From contig CM059624.1 of NCBI GenBank assembly GCA_030435675.1, positions 5,356,769 to 5,420,768 on the forward strand: 64,000 nt of DNA, in the 5' to 3' direction. Made by a program: the position numbers and the translations under genes. The DNA is from Steinernema hermaphroditum (lineage: Eukaryota; Nematoda; Chromadorea; Rhabditida; Steinernematidae). Each line of letters begins with the position of its first letter. Within the stretch, counting starts at the first letter, position 1. A model generated the notes under the pieces. The model did not search any database. It saw nothing but the letters and a program-made list of their open reading frames with translations, and had not been told where the DNA came from. Shown here piece by piece: positions 9,090-19,837 of this stretch.

Positions 9090-9690
9090 AGTAACGATGG
9101 CATCACCGCTATTTTGTCCCATGAGATGCACTGCCTAACTCCATTGACTTAGGAGTGAACTGTGGATTGCAGGCATAGTAAAAATGTGTTCTGAGTTTCT
9201 TTCGAGAAGGGCTTAGAAAGGTCTTGTACAAAGTACAAATGTCAACCTCGAAGATTGTGCCTGTGTACACACAAACTTTCTGGAAACTGTTGGTCTTACG
9301 ACCAGTAGAACACGCCAGAAAAGGCATAGCTGATCGTTAGCTAATGACATTGATGATGGAGATGCTTGAAGTGCGATCTAAAGTAATAATAAAATGAGCT
9401 GATTTTTGAAATATGCCAAATCTAAGCCAATCACTCTGAACAGGAATGAATCCAGTCTGATAGGACTTGATTTGAGGTTCGAACCGTTTAACTGAATTCC
9501 TGTTGTTGTCCGTATTGCACCACTTCATCGATAATCGCTTCATAATACCATTCGATCTGGACGAGTGTGAGTTAAAATCACTGTAAAGTCACCGTTCAGT
9601 CGGACGTTCCCACCGTTCCACACAAACATATTTCATAATTCCGTCGGCACATCCGTTCGCCCGTCACCCGAAGCCAAGTGGATTAGCGGA
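9090..9690. other. Intergenic, upstream of the HSP20 gene; nothing supported
   Basis: AT-rich. I saw no exon, RNA gene or clean heat-shock element (nGAAnnTTCnnGAAn). Confidence 0.4.
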
Positions 9691-9896
9691 AGAGGGACGC
9701 GTGAGTCACCGGCGTGCATATTTCAATTCGAGCGTTTTGTATTTAACGTCGCGCGCCGTCGACGTCGCCACAGAGCGGTGGCAGTGCCCACGCACGCGAA
9801 GTGTTATTCCCGGAGTCATCCCCCGGCTGGCTGTTTGTCTTTCGGCTCAACGCGCGCTACCGTTTCGTCCCTCATTTAAGTCGGCTTCTCCTCACC

Positions 9897-9910
9897 GTTT
9901 GCACTTTCAG
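9897..9910 (+). promoter_or_regulatory. Probable trans-splice acceptor of the HSP20 gene
   Basis: gtttgcactttcag ends one base before aATG at 9912. An acceptor this close to the start codon, with no obvious 5' exon, is how spliced-leader addition sites look in nematodes. A cis-spliced 5' UTR exon is the alternative. Confidence 0.4.
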
Positions 9911-9911
9911 A

Positions 9912-11231
9912 ATGAGTCGCCGTCCGCTCAACTCGTCCCTCGGAGCGCCCTTCTCCCCCTTCTTCCACAACCGCTTCTTCGACGACTTCGACTTCGACAG
10001 ACCCTTCCGACGCCCCTACTGGGCCGAGCACAGCCTCCTCGACAGTCACCGTCTTGGTGACGGTGTTGGAGAGGTAGGTGCCAGTTATCAGGATACGGTA
10101 AATGCAAGATTTTAAAAGTACATTATTCTGCACCATTAATATATGGATTTTAAAAATTTCGTTTTATGATTTTGGTGATGATCCACAAAACGCATTGATG
10201 ATTCGCAAATTATATTTCATTCACTTCTATAGAACGGTGGATAGGATTAAAAAAATAGTCGATGATGCCGAGAAATCAATGAAATCGATGGCGCATTCGA
10301 TATGAGTGTTGTCACAGCTGGAGCCACACAAACGGGTCAGAAACATTATGTCGTTGCGAGTGAGAAGGCAAGGGTTTATGATGTGATAGGGGTTACGACC
10401 CGATCTGTCCTTTGGATTCACGTAATAGTTTTATTCTTGACTGATTTTACCGAACCGAAAAAGCACACCCAACCATAAAACGAGATTTCGGATATACGGA
10501 AATACTTTAAAAGATGGGTTTTAAATATAGTTGGAATTTCGGGATCGTACTGCAAAGCCTCGTTGTAACCTTCATAGGGTGATAAATAGGCAGGATAAAG
10601 GCATATATAAACTGAGATTCATTAAACTGAAGCAGACAACCATAATTTAAAATCATCAATAGCTTTATCCACATGGATTTTTCCGCTCTCTCAGTATCAC
10701 ACAGAAATTTTGCTGCCATTATGAAGGCAAGATAGGTTTCGAAAATAAAAAACGCGAACGGCGCCAACCTCGAAGAATTTCATCTTACATTCGTAGTCAC
10801 AAAATTATAATTTTGTTGTAAAATGCGATTACTTGCTACCCTCTACCCTAGCTACCTAGAATTTTTAATACCAGCATGCTTCCAGGTGGTCAATGACGGA
10901 GATTCGTTCTCCATCTCTGTGAACGTCTCCCACTTCAAACCCGAGGAACTGAAAGTGAACGTCTGCGACAACCAGCTGATCATCGAAGGAAAGCACGAAG
11001 AAAAGAGCGATGAGTATGGGCTGGTCAGTGGTGGCGTATAGATCAAAACTGACACAGTAAGAATTGCAGGTCGAGCGCCACTTCGTCCGCAAGTACAACC
11101 TTCCGAAGAACGTGAAGGCCGAGCTGGTCACCAGTGAGCTGTCCAAGGACGGAATCCTCACCGTACAGTCGCAGAAGAAAGCGCTGGAGGAGTCGAAGAC
11201 TCGAAGCATTCCAATCCAGCCGAAGGAATGA
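9912..11231 (+). CDS. Small heat-shock protein (HSP20 / alpha-crystallin family)
   Basis: Three exons, 9912..10073, 10886..11023 and 11070..11231, encode 153 aa. Introns are 812 bp and 46 bp, both phase 0. The N-terminal arm (MSRRPLNSSLGAPFSPFFHN then RFFDDFDFDRPF) has the WD/PF-rich character of sHSPs. The alpha-crystallin domain runs from about residue 55 (VVNDGDSFSISVNVSHFKPE, LKVNVCDNQLIIEGKHEE) to the ERHFVRKYNLP strand and KDGILTVQSQKK. The C-terminal anchoring motif is IPIQ (an I-x-I motif). It is an ATP-independent chaperone, probably cytosolic since no signal peptide is present. AATAAA at 11317-11322. The exact C. elegans orthologue (hsp-12, hsp-16 or sip-1 groups) cannot be assigned by eye. 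Confidence 0.92.
10507..10767 (-). other. Possible coding relic nested antisense in the HSP20 intron
   Basis: An 86-codon frame on the - strand lies inside the 812-bp HSP20 intron. It has a hydrophobic start (PFAFFIFETYLAFIMAAKF), then an amphipathic stretch (AEKSMWIKLLMILNYG) and QFNESQFIYAFILPIYHPMK, which reads more like protein than noise. I do not recognise the family. There is no splice partner and no signal of expression, and AT-rich codons suggest decay or chance. Confidence 0.2.
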
Positions 11232-11322
11232 TCTGCCTGCAGCGAATGCTTCCCTATGCGAGTAATCGAGTTCATTGCATTATTTTCTGCCTCTCGGTTA
11301 ATGTTTTTTCGTTTGTAATAAA

Positions 11323-12183
11323 TTAGAGAGAACGCAGATGGAGCAGAGACGGTACAAATAGTAGCAGAGACCAATCGCGTATCAAATGCACACGAGTGCG
11401 CTTGACCTGGATAAAGAATGTAGCGCGCGCATCGAAACACAGAAGGAAGTTGTGGCGACGGGATTAAAGGTTCAACGCACAGGAACTCTTTCTCAACGCG
11501 CACATCCTTTTTGAAAAAAAAATGGAAACGACACCGACCGATTTCAAAGCAAACACGTTCGCAATGTGCCACACACATAGCTCGAAAGAGAGCGGCTCAG
11601 GCTCTTGTTGTATTAATCAAAAAAGTGCTAAATAGCTCGAAGTCGCATCCTGATTATATACACAACATTAAATTAATTTGAATTTTCCTACTACCATTTT
11701 TGCTTGCGCCTACTTTCTGGATTGACCGGCACTCATTGAAAGATGCCTTACATTTATTTACGCTATAAATAAGCGGATAACCGATCGTCCGCATGGGAGC
11801 ATTCGATCATTGGAGGAGTGACAGACATCACACCCGGACCGGCGTTGAACCGATCCTGACTGATTATACAACGCGGTCGCAATAAGCCACACAGACAAAA
11901 TAAGACGAGGACGTCGAAAATAGTCAAAACAACGGAAAAACGGTAGGTGTAAACCATGGGTCAAATATGCGAGATAATGTGTATCAGTTAGCATTCACTG
12001 AAATCAGGCGCCATTTTCAGTGTAACAAAATGGATATTATGAATTCTGAAAGTCCATCCATTTGTCTACCGGGTTAGAATTAGAATGCCAAATCTCCCGA
12101 AGCTGCGTCTTCAGTACATTGAATTGTATCACGATGATTGCAGAAGACCATGAAACCGCCATTAGAACATTGACGAGAGATGA
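11323..12183. other. Intergenic; 5' part of the next gene not identifiable
   Basis: No signal-peptide exon could be found on the + strand before the sushi/C6 gene. An in-frame TGA at 12181-12183 blocks its first recognisable exon. Other frames here are short. Confidence 0.4.
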
Positions 12184-12330
12184 GATATCGAATATCCCGT
12201 CCCGTATTCCCTAACGTGCAACAATGGACGTTTGGAAGATGGCGCGGTACCTGTTGACCGAGTGGAATGCATTAACAAGCGTATGTTCCATCCAAATAAC
12301 ACGATCAGAGAGGATGTATTATAGCTCCAT
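12184..12330 (+). repeat. Intragenic tandem duplication, copy 1 (copy 2 at about 12489-12635)
   Basis: The exon beginning gatatcgaatatcccgtc, its downstream 44-bp intron and the first bases of the next exon are repeated 305 bp later with only a few substitutions (ccctaacg / ccctagcg, acgatcag / acgtccag). Copy 1 lacks the preceding half-module, so the left breakpoint falls at about 12183. Confidence 0.85.
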
Positions 12331-13284
12331 GTGCAAACCATGTTTTCACTCCCCATACTGGTATAATGCCTAAAGTTATGTATATCAACGGCGGCGCGCA
12401 ACTCAGCTGCGAGGCTGCTGCCGGTTTCGTTGCCTTTGTGAAGGTGAGCTATAAACTTGATGCTTTGAAACAAATCCCTCAGGTCAATGATATCGAATAT
12501 CCCGTCCCGTATTCCCTAGCGTGCAACAATGGACGTTTGGAAGATGGCGCGGTACCTGTTGACCGAGTGGAATGCATTAACAAGCGTATGTTCCATCCAA
12601 ATAACACGTCCAGAGAGGATGTATTATAGCTCTTTGCGCAACTTGCCCTCCATTTGAAACGACGGAGGACAGCGGCTTGATTCCTGGCCCTTTACTGTTT
12701 GACGTCAACGGATGTGCTTATCACAATATGAAATGTTCGTCAGCCATCTACAACAAAATCATTGTAAGAAATATCAGTCGATGGTCATCTTCTTTCCTGC
12801 TTTAGAATAACATGATGGCGACGCGTGTGACGGACGTCAAATTGGTTTGCTCCCCCGAAGTTGAGTGGAAAACAAACTACGGCCACCCTGTGACTACCAC
12901 TTCCATAAGCTGTTTGCGAAGTAGGTTCAAGTGAGTGAGCCCGCGATAGGACTGTGTTCTAGGACCCTGCTGGGACTGTGACACAATGGCGTTCCGCAAA
13001 GGAGCGGTACTGGAACCTATGAATGCAGACGACCTAAATGAGTGCATGCGACTCGATCTGACAAAGGCCTGCGATGACTCTGCTGAAATGATGGTAGGAC
13101 GTTGTGTTGATTCACTCTGCATCTTCGATTTTTACAGCTCAGTGACGGAGCTATTCGTATCGATCCCAACAACCCTATTATGCACTGTGCTATCACGCAT
13201 GATGGTGTCAGTACGTGGTGGAAATATATGGATACTGAACTCGAGGGCCACATGTGTGTGCCAAAAGTGAATCGTGAAACATAG
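12184..13284 (+). CDS. Secreted-type sushi-like plus C6-like multidomain gene (5' end missing)
   Basis: Exons 12184..12280, 12325..12443, 12483..12585, 12630..12763, 12806..12920, 12963..13093 and 13138..13284 join in frame (281 codons before the stop). Order: C-terminal half of a sushi-like module (NNGRLEDG...VECINK); one complete sushi-like module (CANHVFTPHTGIM...LSC, intron, VNDIEYPVPYSLAC...VEC); then two C6-like modules (CATCPPFETTED...VNGCAYHNMKC and PCWDCDTMAFRKG...NECMRLDLTKAC). C6 is the Pfam nematode extracellular domain with six conserved Cys, and the CxxC..GC..C..C..C spacing fits. Introns between modules are phase 1 and those inside modules phase 0. No start codon or signal peptide is found, and a stop (12181-12183) lies just upstream, so the gene is truncated or its 5' end is rearranged. 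Extracellular location is inferred from the domains. Confidence 0.65.
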
Positions 13285-13476
13285 GAAATATAATTAAAGG
13301 CTGTAGACAGTGTATATATTTAAGTTATGCATAAATAATTTCGTGTTGAGAGCCACTTTTTAAAGTCATACTAAGCGCCTATGTCCAAATACAGGTGCAT
13401 GAACGTTTGTTTAGGTGATAACGTTTTGAACCCTTTTGGGATCAGGGCTGTGCAATTTTGAAGTCTAGTGTATATA

Positions 13477-14985
13477 TTGGGTTGGTGCATTGAAAATGGC
13501 CGATAATTTTTGTGATTATTTACTGACCCAATCACAAAGATTTCACGAGTTTATTTCTCGTATCAAAGGCTTACGCCTTGCGAGACGTCATATATATGCA
13601 CAAGAAACACATTATCACTCCGTAGTCGCCGGTCTTCTTTTGACTTCGGCACATCAGAGTAGAGCACGGCGATCCCATTAGTGTGTGCGGGCATCAGAGA
13701 GGCGAAAAGTTGACCCCGGAGACGGTGGAGCACAGCAAACCCATCTTCAGCTCAGGTGGCAGCGCGGACGTCGGAGTTGAGGAGCTTCTTCGGCGGCTTC
13801 CGCGGGCGGCACGAGTGAAGAACAGGCATGGAGGCGAAACGCGTTGTCGGAGCGCAACAGGCGAACCGGGAACCATCAGGGCAGCTGGCGGCGCGGACTT
13901 CGGAGTTGCAACGCTTCTTCGGCTTCTCTGGCGGCGCGAGTGGAGTCGGGCGGCAGTAACAGGCTTCTTGGCAAGACGGTGGAACTACGGCTCCCTGGTG
14001 TTCCAGGCCTTCTGGGAGCCGGTGCGATCATTGCGCCAACAACGACGGCCGAGACCGACCGCTCACTCAACTCAGTCGGCTCAGACAGCCTCAGAGAGAG
14101 CGAGCGGACGACCCGACCGATCGCTGGGGGCACAAAACGACCCACAAAGATTTCAGTTAAGGTATTCACCATTCTTATGTACAACTTCAGCCCACTTTGC
14201 GCCCAAAAGCCGGATCCATTATTCGTAGAATACGTGGGGTTTAGGGTCAAAAAATGTTTCGGTCCGATTTTTGACCTCTTTACCTTATTCGGAATGGTTT
14301 TCTCTGATATCGTCACTTATGGACGAGCACAGGTGAGCGTAAGATAGTGCTGAGAGAGTGCTATAAACATCAAAAAAGAAATCTGTAAGCTCAAAGCGCA
14401 GAGCCATTCTGGTGGTCAACTTGGAAACATACGGCCTCGGGCAGCCATGCTTGTTGAGAATCCCAGGGTTTTTCATTTTTTCCTTGAAGTAGAAATGAGC
14501 TCGTGGAGTCACTATATGGGTATGGTAGCTGTGAGTGATAGTTACCTGCTGCATGTCTCCATTGCCTTCTAGAGTACTGAGCTTATCATAAACGGCGGAG
14601 TTAACAGAACATGGTGATCCGAAAAGACTATCTTTTTTGGAGTAGCTATATATAGATATATGCCCAATACAGTGATAGGTGAATTCGGTAGGTAAGACCC
14701 AGTCATACACGTGTTAGAAGACAGTCATCATCCATCACTCAATTGATGTCATAAGCAGCCCGTACATCACTTCGCATTTCTCCATCTCGAGGTGCCAAAA
14801 ACATGACCATACAGATAGAATAGACCTCCAACAACATTAGGAATACTATGGACAAGCGGCAAAGCATAGTAAAAGGGGAGCATTAACTGTAGTTCACAAG
14901 GCGCTCATCAGTTATTCCCTGCGAGTAAACACTGCGAAATTATACCATGTTTATATCATCGGCCATTTCCCATGCACCAACCCAA
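13477..14985. mobile_element. Mariner-like non-autonomous DNA transposon (1509 bp)
   Basis: The left end ttgggttggtgcattgaaaa (13477 onward) and the right end, read on the - strand from 14985 (ttgggttggtgcatgggaaa), are terminal inverted repeats. They match for about 30 bp with few mismatches and continue as atggccgat on both sides. Each end is flanked by TA (13475-13476 and 14986-14987), the target duplication of the Tc1/mariner superfamily, and the ttgggttggtgca terminus resembles irritans-type mariner ends. The interior has no transposase frame. It holds an R1 copy (about 13555-14134) and unassigned sequence. Confidence 0.75.
13555..14134 (+). repeat. R1 dispersed repeat, copy inside the mariner-like element
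   Basis: Begins with the hairpin aaggc-ttac-gcctt (13566-13579) and carries the same GC-rich body as the 8.58-kb copy (tggcggcgcggacttcggag, gtggaactacggctccctgg, gccaacaacgacggccgaga, cgacccgaccgatcgctggg). There is additional sequence near 13690-13860 not seen in the other copy. Confidence 0.75.
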
Positions 14986-14987
14986 TA

Positions 14988-15445
14988 CTATGAGCGTTTG
15001 CGAGAAACCGAGAAATCGAAATTGCTCATCACCTGATGAGAGGATAGAAGGAGAGACAAGCAACAAGCTGAACACAAATGGTGGATCGGACAGCACCAGA
15101 CAGCGTTTGACCTGAATAGAGCGCGAAACAGAAAAACGTGGCAAACAGAATTCCGGCATTTTTTTGTTTCCGAGATCTACCCCATTTTGCTCACACAAGG
15201 AATTGTGCACACCCGATTATGGAAAAAATGAAAGAAAGAACTAGTAATACTAAAGAATCCGTTTTCATATTTGTAAAGCTTTTCAATCTTTTTTTCTTCC
15301 TCAAAGAATGACCAAGAAATCTGGTCATTCTTTTCTCAAAAAAGAATTTTTGTTATGCGAAAAACGAAGACATATCTAAAAAAAGATTTCGTAGAATTCT
15401 TAGGAACAAAAAAGATATTGAAAAACCGAGCGTTTCGTTAACGAT
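14988..15445. other. Intergenic, no supported gene
   Basis: AT-rich with several A-runs (about 15290-15420). No exon or RNA gene recognised. Confidence 0.4.
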
Positions 15446-15640
15446 GTGGCTAGCAACCACACATTGTCCCCAATTTGCTTTGTGAACATCCGAAGAGATT
15501 TATTGGTTAAAGACATATCGGATGATGGATGCTCCTTTTTTACATTACTCTGCTGCACGCAGACGGCGCGACCTACAAACTGCACAGAAACACAAAAAGT
15601 GCTCATTGAGCGTTCTTCTTCGGCTACAGTGTAAAAGAAA
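15446..15640 (+). pseudogene. Possible C6-like half-module fragment
   Basis: A + frame ending at 15634 reads SPICFVNIRRDLLV, then ISDDGCSFFTLLCC, then a further Cys (PTNCTE). This C...DGC...CC...C order resembles the first half of the C6-like modules at 12.6 and 12.97 kb. There is no partner exon or signal peptide, and the TATA box of the next gene lies only 75 bp downstream, so it is at most a relic. Confidence 0.25.
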
Positions 15641-15711
15641 CACAAAGAGAACGAAAAATGTTTGCAGATTTTCTATTCTTCGTAATTGTGTCACGGAACT
15701 GCGATCTCCTT

Positions 15712-15719
15712 TATAAAAG
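15712..15719 (+). promoter_or_regulatory. TATA box of the secreted Cys-rich gene at 15758
   Basis: TATAAAAG 39 bp before the ATG at 15758. An earlier in-frame ATG at 15722 is only 3 bp from the TATA and would precede the transcription start, which fixes the start at 15758. Confidence 0.6.
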
Positions 15720-15757
15720 ACATGGGAAGGAGAATATTCCAGCAGCCCATTAAAGCA

Positions 15758-17860
15758 ATGTCCAGACTGTTTTCTGTGTTCCTACTCCTGCGCCTCTTCC
15801 AAAGTGCCCACTGCTGTGCCCCCTTCGCTCGGCTGGGTGATTCTTCGTCTACAACATCATCAACAGAACCGCCTCCCAGTATTATAATTACAGAAAATTC
15901 GTATCAATAGCAAGCCTTTCAAAAACATGTGATCAGAATTCCTTAAAGTTGGAAACTGTTGAAAAGAAAATATTCACCAATAATAACTCCTCAGTGACAC
16001 TGGAATGTCCCAATGCTGAACACTATCTTTTCGCAAGTTACTTTTTGGTACATTATTGTTTTTGTCGCTCTATGTAACTGGTAAGAGTTTAGTTCAACAA
16101 CGATACGGATAAAAAATTTGCTGCTAAAAAAGCGAAAACGAATCTTACCTGCGTCGCAGGGGAGTGGAGAGCTGAAGGTTTTGACGATTTCGTAAGAGAA
16201 GTTAAATGTGGCGAAGATCGTGAGGATTAATGGATTCGGAATTGTAGCTTTTGTTCTTTAGTCTACGAGAATACGTGCTCCAATGATAGGTTAAAGCGAA
16301 TATCCAACGGTGTGAATTTCGTCTTTAGTAGCGGATCTCTACGGGAGGGCACATTTCAATGTGGCAGTGGGAAGTCCCTCGTAGTACGTGATGTGCACAA
16401 AACAAGTTACAGAAAATATGCATGTAATTTAGATAAACGGATATCTTCGAAACGAAGTGGAAGATGAAATTTATTGCAGCAAAAGCGTATGGACTGTCAG
16501 TTTTCCAGGTGAAGAGCTGAAATCACCACAATGTATTTCGGAAGGTATGGAAAAGTAATAATGTAAATTTCTTTAAGTTAGCCCATACGATCTTTCCAAG
16601 AACGTGGTCGAATGAACGACGTATTTTAACTGCTTTGTGATATCTTCTAGCTCAAAAGAAACGAATGATTCAGAACGTTTCCAAGAAACACGGAGATTTT
16701 CGGCAGATTATTCAGTTATTTTTTAATTTTCTTTTTCGCTCGCGCTTATTATTGTGGCCGGCTTCTGAATCTGTTTGTGCTCACGAACGGACTACGATAA
16801 CTGGGTCGGAAAAGCAGGAAAGGAAAGTATGTGATTTTTATCACAATTTGTCGCGCAAAATGCCATCCAACATGCACTACAAAACTGTTCCAATTTCGTG
16901 AAGTGGATATTGGCTGCAACTAACCGAAGGGGGAGGGGGGCACTACATAGTAAGGCAGATCAAGCAGACAGACTTTTCTGCCCTAGTTGCTAAGTCTTGC
17001 ATGTAAGAGTCTTAACGATGCGCCTACGAAATAACGGTGTCCACGCGATGACTGGACCGTTTTTCATCGCTGGAATCTGCGAAAAAAAGTGTTACATTAG
17101 TGGTTCCTTAGCGTAGTCCTGCAGTCTGAACAGCTTTCCTGTTATTCGCTATTAGTATTCCATTAAAAAGTTTTTTGTACCCATTCAACCAGATTTTTGA
17201 CTTTGACTTTATTTTGCGAATTAAAGACATTATGCCTTGCGTGACACCGAAAATACACAAACAGAGGATGTCTGATACACGACTTCATCCCTGGCGCGGC
17301 GTTAATGTCGAACTGGTGGGTGGCGGCGCACTTCACTGGGCATCTGGGAATCGGCAAATCTTCGGATACGGCAGCGGAACATCGTTTGTAGCACAGTGGA
17401 CGCATCAGAGCTTGCATCTGATGGTCCGTGGTTGAATGTCTGACGCTGACATTCATCCAGTTGGAAATTAATCTATTAAGATATATGAGGGGAGTACTTG
17501 TTTCTGAAACTTTGCCGTCGTCTTGGAACCTAACAGAAATTTGTATTTTCAGTTGATTGTGACTTATGTTCTGCACTACAGTTCGAAAGGAGCGCTGGCA
17601 TAAAGGATAAAAAAAATCGATTTTTCAGCACCTAAAGAGTGCTTCAAAAGGCGTGAGGAATGCAGAGTGCTAACTGATGTATTTGAGGTATTTCTTTAGT
17701 GTTTGTGCCTCTCTTTCAAAAACCTGTTTAGATTGACGGGGAGAAAACAAAGACCTATGAAATATATCTGTACTGTTCACCTGAAGGCAAATGGCAAACG
17801 ATAAATGGCACTGTTATCAGAAACGACACTCTGCGCTGCGTGCCAAAAACTTCGAACTGA
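15758..17860 (+). CDS. Secreted protein with three sushi-like Cys modules
   Basis: Seven exons: 15758..15878, 15911..16047, 16093..16219, 16262..16383, 16433..16544, 17629..17687 and 17732..17860, giving 268 aa. The first exon holds a signal peptide (MSRLFSVFLLLRLFQSAHC) and a Ser/Thr/Pro spacer. Modules: CDQNSLKLETV..VTLEC | FNNDTDKK..NLTCVAGEWRAEG..VKC; CSNDRLKRISNG..FQC | INGYLRNE..IYC..VW..QC; and a shorter CFKRREEC | IDGEKTKT..YCSPEGKW..RC. Bars mark phase-0 introns; introns between modules are phase 1. The exon 1-2 junction is uncertain: the intron used is only 32 bp. A 1084-bp intron (16545-17628) separates modules 2 and 3. AATAAA at 17899-17904. It is divergent from canonical CCP domains and its function is unknown; extracellular binding is inferred. 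Confidence 0.65.
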
Positions 17861-17937
17861 CCAAGTGAAACATCACAAGATGGCTGCTTGTATTTGAAAA
17901 TAAAAAAAACTAATGCAGAAGTTCAGCATTTATTTAT

Positions 17938-18030
17938 TGAAAACAGTCGTTCCTTCAACATCTAAAAAATGCTTCATAAGGTCTGAAAGCTGCGTGTCGC
18001 CAGGCGCGATGCCTTTATGTAGTGTTTAGA
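17938..18030 (+). pseudogene. Decayed extra copy of the third sushi-like module
   Basis: acatctaaaaaatgcttcat.. reads TSKKCFIRSESCVS before a stop, closely matching APKECFKRREECRV of the exon at 17629, and it follows that gene by only 80 bp. It is a tandem duplicate of the module that has lost its frame. Confidence 0.5.
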
Positions 18031-18134
18031 GATGAGGCCCAAAACTGTACACGGTTGAAGGCGTCCATCACACAAATAATACCGTACGACACTCATGCAT
18101 CATCCGATATCGAGGTGCCAAAAAATAACCTAGA

Positions 18135-18170
18135 TATTGGGTTGGTTCATTGAAAATGTCGCTTTTTTAT
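18135..18170 (+). mobile_element. Solitary mariner-like terminal repeat
   Basis: atattgggttggttcattga followed by aaatgtcgc matches the left end of the 13477 element over about 24 bp. I found no inverted partner downstream in the window. An aggtgccaaaaa word just upstream (about 18112) also occurs inside the 13.5-kb element (about 14795). Confidence 0.5.
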
Positions 18171-18474
18171 TTTTCGTCCATTTTCGCACTGCGTAACCCT
18201 GTGATTGTATGGGTTAATGCGTTCGTACGGGTGATTGATCACGTCCTGAGAGTATGCGTTCCGATGGCCCTAGTGCATGTTCTCCGTTTTTTTTTCGACG
18301 ATTTTATGTTCACGTTCCTCGAAGGACCACCTGAAGATCCGAAACATCGAACCTACGACGTTCTCTTCGAGGGATTATTTATTCGATAGGCGGTATGCTA
18401 TCTTAGATACGCTTACAGTCCGTCCTCCAGTCGCTCTCTGAGTGTCTGGATTGGTCAGATGGCAAACCCTGTGG

Positions 18475-18575
18475 CATGTATGAGTTTTCCGGCTTCCAGA
18501 GGGAATTGGGACACCCGGAAGCCGTAGTCCCACCACCGCTGACAACAAGATGTCCGACGCCAGGAATCTGGCAGC
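18475..18575 (-). repeat. R1 fragment (- strand)
   Basis: Read on the - strand this contains ggtggtgggactacggcttc and gggtgtccc, a degenerate version of the R1 block ggtggaactacggctccctg. Short and weak. Confidence 0.35.
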
Positions 18576-18590
18576 GTGAGATGTCGAACC

Positions 18591-18616
18591 TTTTTTATTT
18601 TTATTTTTATTTTATG
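18591..18616 (+). repeat. (TTTTTA)n low-complexity run
   Basis: Four to five tandem ttttta-like units. Confidence 0.7.
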
Positions 18617-19245
18617 TCGAACCCTTTTAACGAAGTATTTTCGAACCTTTCTAATTCTTTAGGCAATGACGTCCTTGACGACAATGTGCTTGGCAACTCG
18701 CAAGAGTGCGTGCACGCAGCACTAATCGCCGAGAGAAGCACGATGGTAGCGTTGGCCAGGGGATGACGTGGATGTGTCGGCCGCTGTTTTAAGCGATAAG
18801 AAGACACACAACTTGCAGACTCTGCCATAGTCTTTTCCTTTCGAGGTTGTGCTTTCCCTTCCATTGCATTCACTCTATCATTGACAGCTCATAGTATTCG
18901 TGAATCACTTGGCCGCCGCATTCGTTTCGTCTCGATCTGATACATTCATTCATGGTGGCGATATGTGTGCGTTTCTCTCCGCATTTGTTAACGCTGTTCT
19001 GTTTGTTTAGTTTTGCGTGAGGAAATCCGCAACAGATCCACAGAGGAAGCCCATTAATGTCCCACTTTGTAGGTCTGCTCGAGATCATAATGTACATGTT
19101 TTACTTCAATGTTCGGGAATTGTGAGCTTTCCCTTCAAGGAGGTTGTCATACCTATTTAATATATGTCGGCGAGAGTTAGATGTTAGCAAAAAGTTAGTT
19201 GCACCCCTCAAAAATTGGTTTCCTCGTAAATATTCAATTTTGTGA
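18617..19245. other. Intergenic, no supported gene
   Basis: A 75-codon - strand frame (18870-19097) contains KWDINGLPLWICCGF and looks faintly protein-like, but it has no splice sites, start context or recognised family. Confidence 0.35.
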
Positions 19246-19412
19246 GGCACCGACCACACGTGGCGCGGCAGTGGAGCACAACTAACGGAGCGGAGAGTCT
19301 TCTTATGTTCGGCTGGAGGCGCGGACTTCGGAGTTACAGCACTTCTTCGGCATCTCTGGCGGCGCGGGTAGAGTCGGGTGGTCGTGATGGGCTTCTTGGC
19401 GAGAAAATGCTC
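19246..19412 (+). repeat. R1 fragment
   Basis: Contains aacggagcggagagtcttctt, ggaggcgcggacttcggagt and gcggcgcgggtagagtcggg, matching the middle of the 8.58-kb R1 copy. It breaks off after gggcttcttggcgaga. Confidence 0.7.
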
Positions 19413-19837
19413 AAAGGTTAAAGTGCATTTATCTGTCCAGACTGTCAAGAAGGCCCTTTATTATCTCGTTGTCCAAATCGACGGTTCAGAAGTTCAAAGC
19501 GCACTCAAAGAAGGCGGTTCTTTTTTTGTGTCATATTCCCTGTGATTTATTATAGAGCAGGAACATATGAGTATTGTCGGTTTCAGCGCGTATACCGAGA
19601 AACAGCATTTCAGAGGGGTGCGTCTATCTTAGTAGCTATATGTTTCAGTTTCATTTCTCAACGAGAGTTGGACACTAATGCCGATTAGATTATTCTGAAT
19701 TTGCTTTTGCTTAAACCGGCATTCGTGTGTCTTGTTTCTGACTTTGTTGCATTCCAGAGGTTTATGAAACTTCTAGAGTCCTCTAGATTTCAACATTCTT
19801 TCTTTGCTTCAGATATGATCTGCTCATGCACCCAATA

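Noticed and set aside
14285..14710. 141-codon - strand frame inside the mariner-like element
   Set aside because: No transposase motifs (DD34D) and no family recognised. Probably chance.
16665..16901. 78-codon frame in the large intron of the 15758 gene
   Set aside because: The downstream module joins in frame when this stretch is skipped, and the frame has no Cys pattern of the family.
17200..17420. R1 copy within the same intron
   Set aside because: gccttgcgtgacacc and gggtggcggcgcacttcac are only faintly similar to R1; too weak to call.
18150..18389. Transposase fragment next to the solitary mariner end
   Set aside because: The 79-codon frame shows no helix-turn-helix or catalytic motif.
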